Shown here: piece by piece, positions 26,901 to 33,852 of the stretch
Layout: the number at the start of each line of letters is the position of its first letter
Numbering within the stretch: the stretch's first letter is position 1
Assembly: GCA_026984515.1 (NCBI GenBank)
Contig: JALSRZ010000168.1
Location: 1-33,852, forward strand
Length of the DNA stretch: 33,852 nucleotides
Source: Thiohalobacter sp.
Lineage (GTDB): Bacteria; Pseudomonadota; Gammaproteobacteria; DSM-19610
Reading direction: 5' to 3'
The notes under the pieces: model-generated
What the model saw: only the letters and a program-made list of their open reading frames with translations
Told to the model about the DNA's origin: nothing
Databases searched by the model: none
Program-made: the position numbers and the translations under genes

Positions 26901-27505
26901 TCAATTTCCTCCCTCAAGTCATTGAGTCGAGAAAGATTTTCTTCCGTATGCCGGATGCGCCGCTCTGTCTCCTTGCGGCGCTCCTTGTACTTGGAGATAC
27001 CGGCAGCCTCTTCAAAGAACACGCGCAGATCTTCCGGTTTGGCCTCGATCAGGCGCGAGATCATGCCCTGTTCAATGATCGAGTAGCTGCGCGGGCCCAG
27101 ACCGGTACCCAGGAAGATGTCGGTAATATCGCGACGACGGCAACGGGTACCGTTCAGGAAATAGCCGGACTGGCCGTCGCGCGCCACCTGGCGCCGGATG
27201 GCAATCTCGCTGTAGTTGGCATACTGGCCGCCGACACTGCCGTCGGCATTGTCGAACACCAGTTCCACGGATGCCTGCGCCACCGGCTTGCGCGCACTGG
27301 AACCGTTGAAGATGACATCTGCCATCGAATCGCCGCGCAGGTTCTTGGCGGACGACTCGCCCATCACCCAGCGCACGGCATCGATGACATTGGACTTGCC
27401 ACAGCCGTTCGGCCCGATGATGCCGATCAGGTCGGACGGGAAATTCACCACGGTAGGGTCAACAAAGGATTTGAAACCGGAAAGTTTGAGCTTGCTTAGC
27501 CGCAT
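23996..27505 (-). CDS. smc: Chromosome segregation ATPase SMC
   Basis: A full-length 1169-residue SMC, the condensin-like ATPase that organises and segregates the chromosome, used in place of MukB. The N-terminal Walker A GPNGCGKSN (31-39) is followed by a long coiled coil very rich in Gln, Glu, Arg and Ala, a hinge domain around residues 500-660 and a second coiled coil. The C-terminal domain has the signature LLSGGEKAL and Walker B FCILDEVDAPLDDAN. The start ATG has only a weak Shine-Dalgarno. The long coiled coils explain the many long shadow frames on the other strand. Confidence 0.97.
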   Translation of the reverse strand: MRLSKLKLSGFKSFVDPTVVNFPSDLIGIIGPNGCGKSNVIDAVRWVMGESSAKNLRGDSMADVIFNGSSARKPVAQASVELVFDNADGSVGGQYANYSEIAIRRQVARDGQSGYFLNGTRCRRRDITDIFLGTGLGPRSYSIIEQGMISRLIEAKPEDLRVFFEEAAGISKYKERRKETERRIRHTEENLSRLNDLREEIEKQLEKLKRQARAAERFKVLREEERRVRAELLTLRYQELHEESGDRRQRIQAQETQLQAVTAELRAIEAALEKGRAEHIEVSDQFNEVQGRYYELGAEVARIEQAIQHGRETRSSQQEELEKTEQAWNEVQAHIKVDSQRLEQLAGELADIAPLREQAESRAGSSRAAREQAEQEMQAWQGEWEAFNTRANECSQTAQVERTRIDHLERHLMQLTQRQERIEQEQQQLDGSALEAEIDALETQANERQQHAQQLQEQLEGLRGRIQQLRESTRSQQAELNEQQNQQQSLHGRMASLKALQQAALGEQGKGEIRRWLDAHGLGDAPRLAKQLDVDAGWERAVETVLGHYLEAVCVDGSDQLAAALNELGQGALSIIDMRAGEAAATAAADRLAARVRAPWSLAGLLDGVYIAESLPEALALRAGLAAHESVVTPQGIWIGSSWLRVARDENAQSGVLQREKEIKEIEEQLKVNKEAVAVLQSSLEDGRAELQQAEAQREELQQEANQAHRQFSDARAQLDARRSRLEALHKRSAALHREADEISAQQDEDNSAADAARKSLHAALAGLESLADEREQRQAQRDRLRSALEEARATAQRDRDQAHELELKYQSWHTEQETTTQNLERMRGQQAHLQQRRDELRQALSASEAPLQAMEDELAEQLQKRLAVEAELSAERKKVEAIEFRLREDEQERHRKDSAVQQLREQLGREKLDWQEIRVRGETLLEQIRESGFELSTLVEELAGDASADTWAEEAERLATRIQRLGPINLAAIDEYEEQSERKKYLDAQHEDVSSALDTLQNAIRKIDRETRTRFKETFDKVNSGLQAMFPRLFGGGHAYLEMTGEDLLDAGVTVMARPPGKRNSTIHLLSGGEKALTAVALVFSIFELNPSPFCILDEVDAPLDDANVGRFCDMVREMSERVQFIFITHNKITMDLAHQLTGVTMHEPGVSRLVAVDIDEAVQLAAV

Positions 27506-27805
27506 CCGTGGACGATACCGATCTGCAACAGCGGTGACAAGACTTGACAGGATTTACCACATAAAAAGCGTCAGTTGGCGCAAATTTAATCAGCCCGGCC
27601 GTGACTTTTATCCACCATTCAATCCCTGTTTTGTAAATTGCCGGGACACAGGAACTACTGCTGAACTACGTTTTTTCCGGGGCTCATCGCTTGCCGGGAC
27701 CCGCCAGGAAACGCCTTCGATATACGGCCATTTCTACCTATCAAACGCAAGCCCTTGTTCCGGGCTGACTTGTACTGCCAGGACCGCTTCCTGTATCTTG
27801 CGCGC
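27506..27805. other. 300-base intergenic region between smc and queF
   Basis: This divergent gap holds no convincing gene. A candidate promoter for queF is TTGTAC (27770-27775), an 18-base spacer and TATCTT (27794-27799). It would start transcription at or next to the queF ATG, giving a leaderless message. I looked for a preQ1 riboswitch motif before queF and saw none. The smc promoter was not identified. Confidence 0.35.
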
Positions 27806-28195
27806 ATGTCTACGCAGCCCGGCAAGACCCTGGAAACCTTTGCGAACCCGCACCCGGATCGCGACTACACCATTCGCATACGTGTGCCTGAATTTACCTG
27901 CCTGTGCCCGAAGACCGGCCAGCCGGATTTCGCCGTCCTTCACCTGGACTATGTCCCGGACCGGCACTGCATTGAGCTCAAATCGTTGAAAACGTATATC
28001 TGGTCGTTTCGCGATGAAGGGGCCTTCCACGAAGACGTGACCAACCGGATACTGGAGCAGCTGGCGGCGGCCTGTGCGCCGCGCTTCATGCGCCTGACGG
28101 CTGATTTCAACGTGCGCGGCGGTATCTACACCACGGTAGTCGTGGAGCACCGGGCCCCGGACTGGGAGCCGCTCCCGAAGATCGAGCTACCCTGA
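27806..28195 (+). CDS. queF: NADPH-dependent preQ0 reductase QueF (short form)
   Basis: 7-Cyano-7-deazaguanine reductase of queuosine biosynthesis, reducing preQ0 to preQ1. The 129-residue unimodular (Bacillus-like) form has the catalytic cysteine Cys34 and general acid Asp41 in [12 protein letters not shown], the ESKSLK-like substrate motif as [10 protein letters not shown] (Glu57), and FHE (His75-Glu76). I chose the ATG at 27806 because homology begins there; no Shine-Dalgarno is visible, fitting a leaderless transcript. It is an independent housekeeping gene, transcribed away from smc. Confidence 0.93.
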   Translation: MSTQPGKTLETFANPHPDRDYTIRIRVPEFTCLCPKTGQPDFAVLHLDYVPDRHCIELKSLKTYIWSFRDEGAFHEDVTNRILEQLAAACAPRFMRLTADFNVRGGIYTTVVVEHRAPDWEPLPKIELP

Positions 28196-28205
28196 ACCAT
28201 TCATT

Positions 28206-28290
28206 CGTCATCGCGAGTCACGAAGTGACGTGGCCATCGCTAACTGCCTGATTCCATGGTATGAGATTGCCACGCTTCACGACCGTAACG
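28206..28290. repeat. Degenerate inverted repeat (dispersed-repeat remnant)
   Basis: The left arm (28206-28238, beginning CGTCATCGCGAG and containing GTCACGAAGTGAC and GTGGCCATC) is partly matched in reverse by the right arm (28263-28290, GAGATTGCCACGCTTCACGA). The pattern resembles the palindromic CGTCATTGCGAG...GTGGCAATC repeats found in many bacterial genomes, here eroded and with an internal gap. It lies between queF and the FGGY kinase gene. Confidence 0.5.
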
Positions 28291-28411
28291 TAGCCGGGAA
28301 GTACTTGTGAACCGCCGCAGGCGGTGGTGCGGAATACGCCTGCAACCATCCACGTAACAGCTGACACAAAGCAATCTTTGCAGTGGATAGCTGCGTTTCG
28401 TTCGCGTTTAC

Positions 28412-28417
28412 TATACT
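28412..28417 (+). promoter_or_regulatory. Candidate -10 hexamer directly before the FGGY kinase ATG
   Basis: TATACT ends six bases before the ATG at 28424, so a start at the usual distance would fall on the start codon itself. No Shine-Dalgarno is present, consistent with a leaderless message. The -35 region is poor. Confidence 0.35.
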
Positions 28418-28423
28418 GCCTCT

Positions 28424-29695
28424 ATGCGCCTGTTTACTGGAATCGATGTCGGCACCTCCGCATGTCGCGCCTGCGCCATTGATGAACGGGGTCGCATACT
28501 GGCGCAGGCACGTCACGACCTCCCCCTGCCACGTCGACAGGGCGACGCAGTGGAACAGGACGCAGACACCTGGTGGCAGGCGCTGGTGCAGACACTGGAT
28601 GCGCTGAACCGGAAAATCGATTCCGCACGGGTGCACCGGGTTGCCGTCGACGCCACTTCGGGTACGCTGCTGCTGTGCACACCGGACGGCACGGCATGCA
28701 CCCCCGGCCTGATGTACAACGATACCCGCGCCGTCGCCGAAGCGCGGCGCATTGCACGGGTGGCGCCAGCTGACAGCGCCGCGCGCGGCGCATCCTCGGG
28801 ACTGGCCAAACTGCTTTACCTGCGCAGCCGCCTCGGGGACGGGGACTACCTGGCCCTGCACCAGGCCGACTGGCTGACCGGAAAGCTGACCGGACAGTTC
28901 GGTTGCAGTGACGAAAACAACGCCCTGAAGAGCGGCTACGATCCCCTTCTGCGCCGCTGGCCGGACTGGCTGGGGGCGCTGTCGGTCACGCCGCGACAGC
29001 TACCCGAGGTGCTGCCACCGGGAACCGTCATCGGCACGGTCAGCAACGCCTGGCGCCAACGCTGGGGCTGGCCCGACGAGACAACCGTGGTCGCCGGCAC
29101 CACTGACAGTACCGCGGGGTTCATCGCCACTGGTGCGGACACGCCCGCCACCGCGGTCACGGCGCTGGGCAGCACGCTGGTGGTCAAGATACTCTCGCAG
29201 CAGCCGGTCAACGCCGCCGCGTACGGCGTGTACAGCCATCGCCTGGGTGACCGCTGGCTGGTGGGTGGCGCATCCAGTGCGGGTGGCGCCGTACTGCGCA
29301 AATGGTTCGGCCCCTGCGACATTCACCGCTACACACGCTTGCTGCAGCCGGAACGGCCAACCGGGCTGGACTACTACCCACTGCCTGCGCGCGGGGAACG
29401 TTTCCCGGTCGCAGACCCCTTGCTGGAACCCCGGCTGGAGCCCCGCCCTCCTTCCGATGCGCAGTTTTTCCAGGGGATACTCGAAGGACTTGCGCACATC
29501 GAACTGCGCGCCTACCGTCTGCTGACCGAACTGGGCGCGCCCTGGCCCGCACAGGTGCTGAGCGTTGGCGGCGGCGCCGCAAACCCCGGCTGGACGGAAA
29601 TCCGCCGGCAACTGCTGAAGGTGCCCGTCACCCGCGCGCAGCACCAGGAAGCCGCCTACGGCGCCGCCCTGCTGGCACTGCACGGACCGCCGTGA
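28424..29695 (+). CDS. FGGY-family carbohydrate kinase, D-ribulose kinase type
   Basis: A 423-residue sugar kinase of the FGGY family that phosphorylates a pentulose with ATP. The N-terminal phosphate loop is GIDVGTS (6-12). The second domain has VAGTTDSTAGFIATG and the C-terminal adenosine motif is SVGGGAANPGW. At 423 residues it is shorter than xylulokinase or glycerol kinase and resembles the plant and cyanobacterial D-ribulose kinases; its best-guess product is D-ribulose 5-phosphate, which could re-enter the Calvin cycle. It converges with cysZ, 20 bases apart. The substrate is inferred from family resemblance. Confidence 0.8.
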   Translation: MRLFTGIDVGTSACRACAIDERGRILAQARHDLPLPRRQGDAVEQDADTWWQALVQTLDALNRKIDSARVHRVAVDATSGTLLLCTPDGTACTPGLMYNDTRAVAEARRIARVAPADSAARGASSGLAKLLYLRSRLGDGDYLALHQADWLTGKLTGQFGCSDENNALKSGYDPLLRRWPDWLGALSVTPRQLPEVLPPGTVIGTVSNAWRQRWGWPDETTVVAGTTDSTAGFIATGADTPATAVTALGSTLVVKILSQQPVNAAAYGVYSHRLGDRWLVGGASSAGGAVLRKWFGPCDIHRYTRLLQPERPTGLDYYPLPARGERFPVADPLLEPRLEPRPPSDAQFFQGILEGLAHIELRAYRLLTELGAPWPAQVLSVGGGAANPGWTEIRRQLLKVPVTRAQHQEAAYGAALLALHGPP

Positions 29696-29715
29696 AGAGC
29701 CAGCAGGGCGGCGCG

Positions 29716-30450
29716 TCAGGCGGCCTGCTGCAAACCTTTTTCCCTGACCCAGATTGCCGTGGCACCGGCTACCGCAGCCGGCATCACCACGAAATTGACA
29801 ACCGGCACCAGGGTACACAGCATCACCAGCCCGCCAAAGCTCCAGGCCAGCATCGGCCGCTTGCGCAGGCGCGCGCGCTGTTCACTGAAAAACAGGTGGT
29901 GGTTGGCCATGGGATAATCCATGTATTGCACGGTCATCATCCAGGCGCTGAACAACACCCACAGCACGGATGCCGCCACGTTCACCAGCGGGATCAGCAA
30001 CAACAGCAACAGGGGTATTGCGCGCAGCGCAAAGTACAGCAGCTTGCGCAGCTCGGACAGGATACCGGGCAGGATATCGCGCAGCAGCTGACGCCAGTCG
30101 CCCTGTAATTCCGCGCCGGCCAGGTGCTTTTCCACGGCCTCTGCCAGCAAACCGTTAAAGGGCGCCGCAATCAGGTTGGCGAGGATCGAAAAACCGTAGA
30201 AGATGACTACCAGGCTGGTCAGCACAAACACCGGCACCACAATGTAGCGCAGCCAGTACAACCAGTCGGGCAGGCCGGCAAGCATGGCACGGGAGTAACC
30301 GTCCACCCAGCCATAGGCCCAGCCGATCAGGCCGGCAAACAACAGGACATTGATCAGCAGCGGCATCAGTACAAAACGCCGCAAGCCGGGTTTGCGCAAC
30401 AGGGAAAACCCCTGCAACAGGTACCCTGCGCCCCTGAACAGATCTTTCAT
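29716..30450 (-). CDS. cysZ: CysZ-like sulfate transporter (EI24 family)
   Basis: A polytopic inner-membrane protein of 244 residues that in E. coli imports sulfate for cysteine synthesis. It begins with the typical GAGYLLQGFSLLRKPGLRRFVLMPLLIN segment and has hydrophobic stretches near 27-47, 67-93, 141-168 and 201-230. The family motif IAAPFNGLLAEAVE lies in the middle, and the C-terminus is basic and polar. In a sulfur oxidiser that makes sulfate it may serve assimilation or sulfate balance. AGGGAG lies ten bases upstream of the ATG. Confidence 0.88.
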   Translation of the reverse strand: MKDLFRGAGYLLQGFSLLRKPGLRRFVLMPLLINVLLFAGLIGWAYGWVDGYSRAMLAGLPDWLYWLRYIVVPVFVLTSLVVIFYGFSILANLIAAPFNGLLAEAVEKHLAGAELQGDWRQLLRDILPGILSELRKLLYFALRAIPLLLLLLIPLVNVAASVLWVLFSAWMMTVQYMDYPMANHHLFFSEQRARLRKRPMLAWSFGGLVMLCTLVPVVNFVVMPAAVAGATAIWVREKGLQQAA

Positions 30451-30508
30451 ACTCGACTAAACTCCCTGCGAGGCGTGAGTATAACCGGCCATCGCAGGCG
30501 TGGCTGCC

Positions 30509-31660
30509 TCATGCGATAAAATCCACCAGCCGCTGCACGCCCTGCTGCAGCCGGTCCATCGATGTCGTATAGGCAAAGCGCACGTGCTGTTCGGCGCGGT
30601 AATGTCCGAAATCGATACCCGGTGTGATGGCGACACCGGCCTGCTCCAGCAAGCCGGTGGCAAAAGCAAAACTGTCGTCGGTAAACCGGCTGCAGTCCGC
30701 ATACAGGTAAAAGGCACCCTGTGGCTCCACGGGAATCACGAAACCCAGTTGCTGCAGGGCCGGCAGCAGGTAGTCACGACGACGCTGGAACTCCAGGCGC
30801 CTCTGTTCCAGGATCTGCTGTGCCGGGGGCGTAAAAGCCGCCAGCGCAGCGTATTGTGCGGGTGTCGGCGCCGCCAGGAACAGGTTCTGCGCCAGCATGT
30901 CCAGTGGTTCGACAAAGGACTCCGGCGCCACCAGCCAGCCCAGCCGCCAGCCGGTCATGCCGAAATACTTGGAAAAGCTGTTGATGACAAACAGGTCCTC
31001 GCCCAGTGCCAGCGCGGTTTCCGGGCGGCCGTGGTAATACAGGTTCTGGTAAATCTCGTCGACGATCAACGCGGCCGACCGCTCCCGTACCAGCGCCAGC
31101 ATGTCCTGCAGGGCAGCACGGGGTACGACGGTACCGGTTGGATTGGACGGGCTGGCCAGCAGCACGCAGCAACTGCGCTCGCTCCAGTGCGTTTCCAGTG
31201 CCGCAGCGGAAAGCTGGTAATCCTGCTCCGGCCCCACCGGGATCATGACCGGTTCCCCTTCGAACAGGTAGACGAAGTTGCGGTTACAGGGGTAACCGGG
31301 GTCAGCCATCAACACCTGGCTGCCCGGATCGACCAGTGCCGCCAGGATCAACTGCAGGGCACCGGAAGCACCGGGCGTAATGAGTATACGCCGGGCGTCC
31401 ACGTCAACACCGAAACGATCCTGGTAGTGCCGGGCGACCGCCGCACGCAGTTCCGGCAGGCCGGCTGCGGGCGTGTAGTGTGTCCGTCCCTGCTGCAGCG
31501 CGCAGATACCGGCATCCGTGACGGGCGACGGGGTAATGAAGTCCGGCTCGCCAATCTCCATGTGCACCACGGAACGTCCCTGCGCTTCGAGCTCACGCGC
31601 CCGCGCCAGCAGTTTCATCACGTGGAATGGAGACATGGAGGCAAGGCGCTGTGCTGACAT
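30509..31660 (-). CDS. PLP-dependent class I/II aminotransferase
   Basis: A 383-residue fold-type I aminotransferase. Features include EIGEPDF (35-41), GRTHYTPAAGLPELRAAV, the PLP-contacting ASPSNPTGTV (169-178), DEIYQNLYY, and the Schiff-base Lys231 in SFSKYFGMTGWRLGW. The C-terminus has the carboxylate-binding arginine in RFAYTTS. It resembles aspartate/aromatic or alanine aminotransferases of the AspC/YfdZ clade; the exact amino donor is not predictable. It lies 20 bases downstream of the CbbY-like gene and upstream of cysZ on the same strand. Confidence 0.9.
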   Translation of the reverse strand: MSAQRLASMSPFHVMKLLARARELEAQGRSVVHMEIGEPDFITPSPVTDAGICALQQGRTHYTPAAGLPELRAAVARHYQDRFGVDVDARRILITPGASGALQLILAALVDPGSQVLMADPGYPCNRNFVYLFEGEPVMIPVGPEQDYQLSAAALETHWSERSCCVLLASPSNPTGTVVPRAALQDMLALVRERSAALIVDEIYQNLYYHGRPETALALGEDLFVINSFSKYFGMTGWRLGWLVAPESFVEPLDMLAQNLFLAAPTPAQYAALAAFTPPAQQILEQRRLEFQRRRDYLLPALQQLGFVIPVEPQGAFYLYADCSRFTDDSFAFATGLLEQAGVAITPGIDFGHYRAEQHVRFAYTTSMDRLQQGVQRLVDFIA

Positions 31661-31680
31661 GATTGGCTGTCCGGTCAGGG

Positions 31681-32436
31681 TCAGGAATGCAATTCGTGCA
31701 GCAGCTCAACATCGACCATGCGGGCATCGTACGCCGGCCCGGAGAGTACCCGGAACGGGTGGCCCGGATCGCCCAGGTGATCGAGCACCAGCGCCGCGCC
31801 GCTGAAATCGTGATGTTGCGTATACGCACTTACCGTGACCAGGGTCTGCAGGCCCGCTGCCAGGGCGGCATGCAAGCCGTTGGTGGAATCCTCGAACGCC
31901 AGGCACTCCGCTGCTTCGACACCCATCGCCTGCATGGCGTACTGGTAGATATCCGGCGCCGGTTTCTTTACCGGCACCACCCCGCCGGCCGCAATCACCT
32001 CGAACCAGCTTTCGGCATCCGCGTCCAGGTTGCGCTGCAACAGCGCCGATACATTGGCCGGCGTGGTGGTGGTGGCAATCCCCAGGCGCAGGCCGGCCTG
32101 TCGTGCTTCCCTGAGCAAGCGCTCGACCCCGGGGCGCATGGGCAGGCCACCCGCCGCCACGGTCTCGGTATAAAAACGGGTCTTGGCCGCATGCAGGGCG
32201 GCAATGTACTCGCCGGGATCTCCGGGCAATACCGCTTCCGGCAGGCAGGTAGCCAGGTAGTGGCGGATGCGTTCCTTGCCGCCGGTAACCGACAGCAACC
32301 CGGTATACAAGTCCTGTGACCAGTGCCACTCCAGCCCCGCCTGCGCAAAGGCGCGGTTAAAGGATTGCCGGTGGATCTCCTCGGTATCCGCCAGTGTGCC
32401 GTCAACGTCAAAAAGCAGTGTGGTCAGTTTCTTCAT
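31681..32436 (-). CDS. HAD-superfamily phosphatase, CbbY-like
   Basis: A 251-residue haloacid dehalogenase-like phosphatase with the nucleophile motif DVDGT (Asp10 and Asp12), a helical cap domain (about 17-90), the motif II threonine in IATTTT, motif III lysine in VKKPAPD and motif IV FEDS. It most closely recalls CbbY of autotrophic bacteria, which removes the Rubisco inhibitor xylulose-1,5-bisphosphate. AAGGA lies five bases before the ATG, supporting the start. It heads the short minus-strand group with the aminotransferase and cysZ genes. CbbY assignment fits the predicted lifestyle but rests on overall resemblance. Confidence 0.8.
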   Translation of the reverse strand: MKKLTTLLFDVDGTLADTEEIHRQSFNRAFAQAGLEWHWSQDLYTGLLSVTGGKERIRHYLATCLPEAVLPGDPGEYIAALHAAKTRFYTETVAAGGLPMRPGVERLLREARQAGLRLGIATTTTPANVSALLQRNLDADAESWFEVIAAGGVVPVKKPAPDIYQYAMQAMGVEAAECLAFEDSTNGLHAALAAGLQTLVTVSAYTQHHDFSGAALVLDHLGDPGHPFRVLSGPAYDARMVDVELLHELHS

Positions 32437-32633
32437 TCCGGTCCTTCTGTAACAAGCCGCTGGGCAGGCGTGCCACCGGTAGACTGTGGACCGGCCTGCA
32501 CCCGTACGACTAGTGTACCGGCAAATCCTGCAACAAGTGATATTCAGCCCTGACCGGTTTTGTTGGTTTGCGCTTGACTCAACCCGTGGACAGCCGGAAA
32601 CTACCGCACTTGGATTCGCCCGGCGTTAAATGC

Positions 32634-32662
32634 TTGCCTGCAAACGCGGATTCTGCTATAGA
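32634..32662 (+). promoter_or_regulatory. Predicted sigma-70 promoter of dksA
   Basis: TTGCCT (32634-32639), a 17-base spacer and TATAGA (32657-32662) would start transcription near 32669 and leave a leader of about 30 bases carrying GGGAGAG before the dksA ATG. The rest of 32437-32633 shows no gene. Confidence 0.6.
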
Positions 32663-32700
32663 GCACGGCTTGTTTTATTTTGTTGGTTGGGAGAGATTGA

Positions 32701-33375
32701 ATGGCTGCCAAGAAAAAGGCTGCGAAGACCAGGGCGAAAGCCAAAACCACGGCAAAGAAAAAGGTTGTCGCGAAAAAGACGACGGCCAGAAAAACGGTCG
32801 CCCGGAAAAAGACCGTAGCCAAAAAGAAAGCCGTTGCAAAAAAGGCGCCCGCCAGAAAACCTGCCGCAAAGAAAAAAGCGGTCGCTGGAAAAGCCGCCCC
32901 GAAAAAAGCCCCTGCCCGCAAAACAGCGCGCAAACCCGCGCCGGCCTCTACTGCCTCGCACGCCGGCCCGGTACCGGGTATCGCGCCTTACGTCGAAAAG
33001 CGCGGCGAGGAGTACATGAATGAAAAACAGATCACGCATTTCCGCAACATCCTGCTGACCTGGAAACGCGACCTGATGGAAGAAGTGGACCGCACCGTGC
33101 ACCACATGCAGGACGAAGCCGCCAACTTCCCCGACCCCAACGATCGCGCCACCCAGGAATCCGATTTCAGCATGGAACTGCGGGCGCGCGACCGGGAACG
33201 CAAACTGATCAAGAAAATCGACGAATCGTTGCTCAACCTCGACAATGACGAGTACGGTTACTGCGAATCCTGCGGCGTCGAGATCGGTATACGTCGCCTG
33301 GAAGCCCGCCCCACGGCGACCCAGTGCATCGATTGCAAGACCCTCGACGAAATCCGTGAAAAACAGATGGGCTGA
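32701..33375 (+). CDS. dksA: RNA polymerase-binding transcription factor DksA with a histone-like N-terminal tail
   Basis: DksA binds the secondary channel of RNA polymerase and, with ppGpp, adjusts rRNA and stress promoters. From about residue 97 the sequence is a standard Dks[15 protein letters not shown], the coiled coil with the acidic tip FPDPNDRA (Asp145, Asp148) and a four-cysteine zinc finger (Cys188, 191, 209, 212). In front lies a roughly 85-residue tail made almost only of Lys, Ala, Arg, Thr, Pro and Val in KKKAVAKK-type repeats, like histone H1 or AlgP. Total length is 224 against 151 in E. coli. The GGGAGAG site and promoter precede the distal ATG, so the tail is probably translated. 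An internal ATG at 33016 lies within the DksA core. Confidence 0.95.
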   Translation: MAAKKKAAKTRAKAKTTAKKKVVAKKTTARKTVARKKTVAKKKAVAKKAPARKPAAKKKAVAGKAAPKKAPARKTARKPAPASTASHAGPVPGIAPYVEKRGEEYMNEKQITHFRNILLTWKRDLMEEVDRTVHHMQDEAANFPDPNDRATQESDFSMELRARDRERKLIKKIDESLLNLDNDEYGYCESCGVEIGIRRLEARPTATQCIDCKTLDEIREKQMG

Positions 33376-33420
33376 GCAAGCTGCGGTGCAACCCCGCCCT
33401 GTACCCTCCTGTTACAATCG

Positions 33421-33441
33421 CCGGCCCTGTGCCGGTTTTTT
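33421..33441 (+). terminator. Rho-independent terminator after dksA
   Basis: CCGGC (33421-33425) and GCCGG (33431-33435) pair around a five-base loop and are followed by six T residues. It lies 45 bases after the dksA stop, ahead of gluQ. Confidence 0.7.
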
Positions 33442-33490
33442 ATTACAGCGCTGACCGGCTCGGGCATCTCACCGGGACATCCCGAATACC

Positions 33491-33852
33491 ATGAGCGATA
33501 TACACTACCGGGGCCGCTTTGCACCGTCTCCGACCGGCCCCCTGCATTTCGGCTCGCTGCTGGCCGCAGTCGGCAGTTTCCTGGATGCCCGCGCCCACGA
33601 CGGCGAATGGCTTGTGCGCATGGAAGATCTCGATCCGCCCCGCGAGGTGCCCGGCGCGGCTGACGATATCCTGCATACCCTGGAAGCGTTCGGAATGCAC
33701 TGGGATGGCGAGGTCATGTACCAGAGTCGCCGGCATGCCGCCTATCAGGCCGCACTGGAGCAGCTTGAACACAGCGGCGCAACCTATCCCTGCGCCTGCA
33801 CACGCCGGGAGATCCAGGCGCACGCCGGGCCCACCGGTTTACCCGCCATCTA
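33491..33852 (+). CDS. gluQ: Glutamyl-queuosine tRNA(Asp) synthetase, 3'-truncated by the window
   Basis: The frame opens [20 protein letters not shown] and continues [20 protein letters not shown], then [10 protein letters not shown], matching the glutamyl-tRNA synthetase-like GluQRS that attaches glutamate to queuosine in tRNA(Asp). The HIGH-like ATP motif appears as [12 protein letters not shown] (around residue 104) starts the zinc-binding region. About 120 codons are present before the window ends, so the C-terminal half and KMSKS motif are not seen. The dksA-gluQ order is common in Gammaproteobacteria, and queF in this window belongs to the same queuosine pathway. Confidence 0.93.
   Translation, partial: MSDIHYRGRFAPSPTGPLHFGSLLAAVGSFLDARAHDGEWLVRMEDLDPPREVPGAADDILHTLEAFGMHWDGEVMYQSRRHAAYQAALEQLEHSGATYPCACTRREIQAHAGPTGLPAI

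Noticed and set aside
26033-27499. A long plus-strand frame across smc
   Set aside because: Shadow of the SMC coiled coil; leucine/arginine-rich antisense of Gln/Glu/Ala codons.
27506-27805. A preQ1 riboswitch before queF
   Set aside because: No preQ1-type pseudoknot motif is visible, and the likely promoter leaves no leader.

Overview
The window is a GC-rich chromosomal segment from a gammaproteobacterial sulfur oxidiser, probably a Chromatiales-like chemolithoautotroph. The main evidence is a complete reverse-type dissimilatory sulfite reductase cluster, dsrABEFHCMKLJOP followed by dsrNR. The oxidation markers dsrEFH, dsrL and dsrR are present and there is no dsrD. Housekeeping genes typical of Gammaproteobacteria follow (ligA, zipA, smc, dksA, gluQ). 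A CbbY-like phosphatase fits Calvin-cycle autotrophy, although no Rubisco gene is visible.

Positions 1-2707 (minus strand) hold a small accessory operon that diverges from dsrA. It encodes a TauD/TfdA-type Fe(II)/2-oxoglutarate dioxygenase, a 64-residue protein, an orphan Cas6/Cmx6-like RNA endonuclease, a DsrC paralogue without either redox cysteine (RspA-like) and a 67-residue unknown protein. No CRISPR array or other cas gene is seen. The 473-base divergent region (2708-3180) holds a candidate promoter in each direction, short repeats, and a dsrA leader of about 260 nt able to fold into several hairpins.

Positions 3181-15904 are the dsr genes. DsrAB oxidises sulfur delivered as DsrC persulfide/trisulfide. 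DsrEFH passes sulfur to DsrC. DsrMKJOP is the membrane complex that recycles DsrC with electron transfer to or from quinone and periplasmic carriers. DsrL is the NAD(P)H-linked iron-sulfur flavoprotein partner of DsrAB. DsrN amidates sirohaem and DsrR is a cysteine-free A-type-scaffold relative. Strong hairpins separate dsrA/dsrB, dsrC/dsrM and dsrK/dsrL, and a likely terminator separates dsrP from dsrN.

Positions 15967-20303 hold a NarX-like sensor kinase and NarL-like regulator directly after dsrR, a rhodanese, a convergent LexA/S24-like protein lacking its catalytic dyad, and an HDOD protein. Positions 20384-27505 (minus) hold smc, zipA and ligA, a truncated HPP-like remnant, a small membrane protein and an AlkA-like glycosylase, tightly packed or overlapping. 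Positions 27806-33852 hold queF, a D-ribulose-type FGGY kinase, cysZ, an aminotransferase, a cbbY-like phosphatase, a dksA with a long lysine/alanine-rich N-terminal tail, and the start of gluQ.

The best candidate for something undescribed is the divergent operon: an orphan Cas6-like nuclease, a cysteine-less DsrC paralogue and a dioxygenase facing a structured dsrA leader. A regulatory link between them is inference only.
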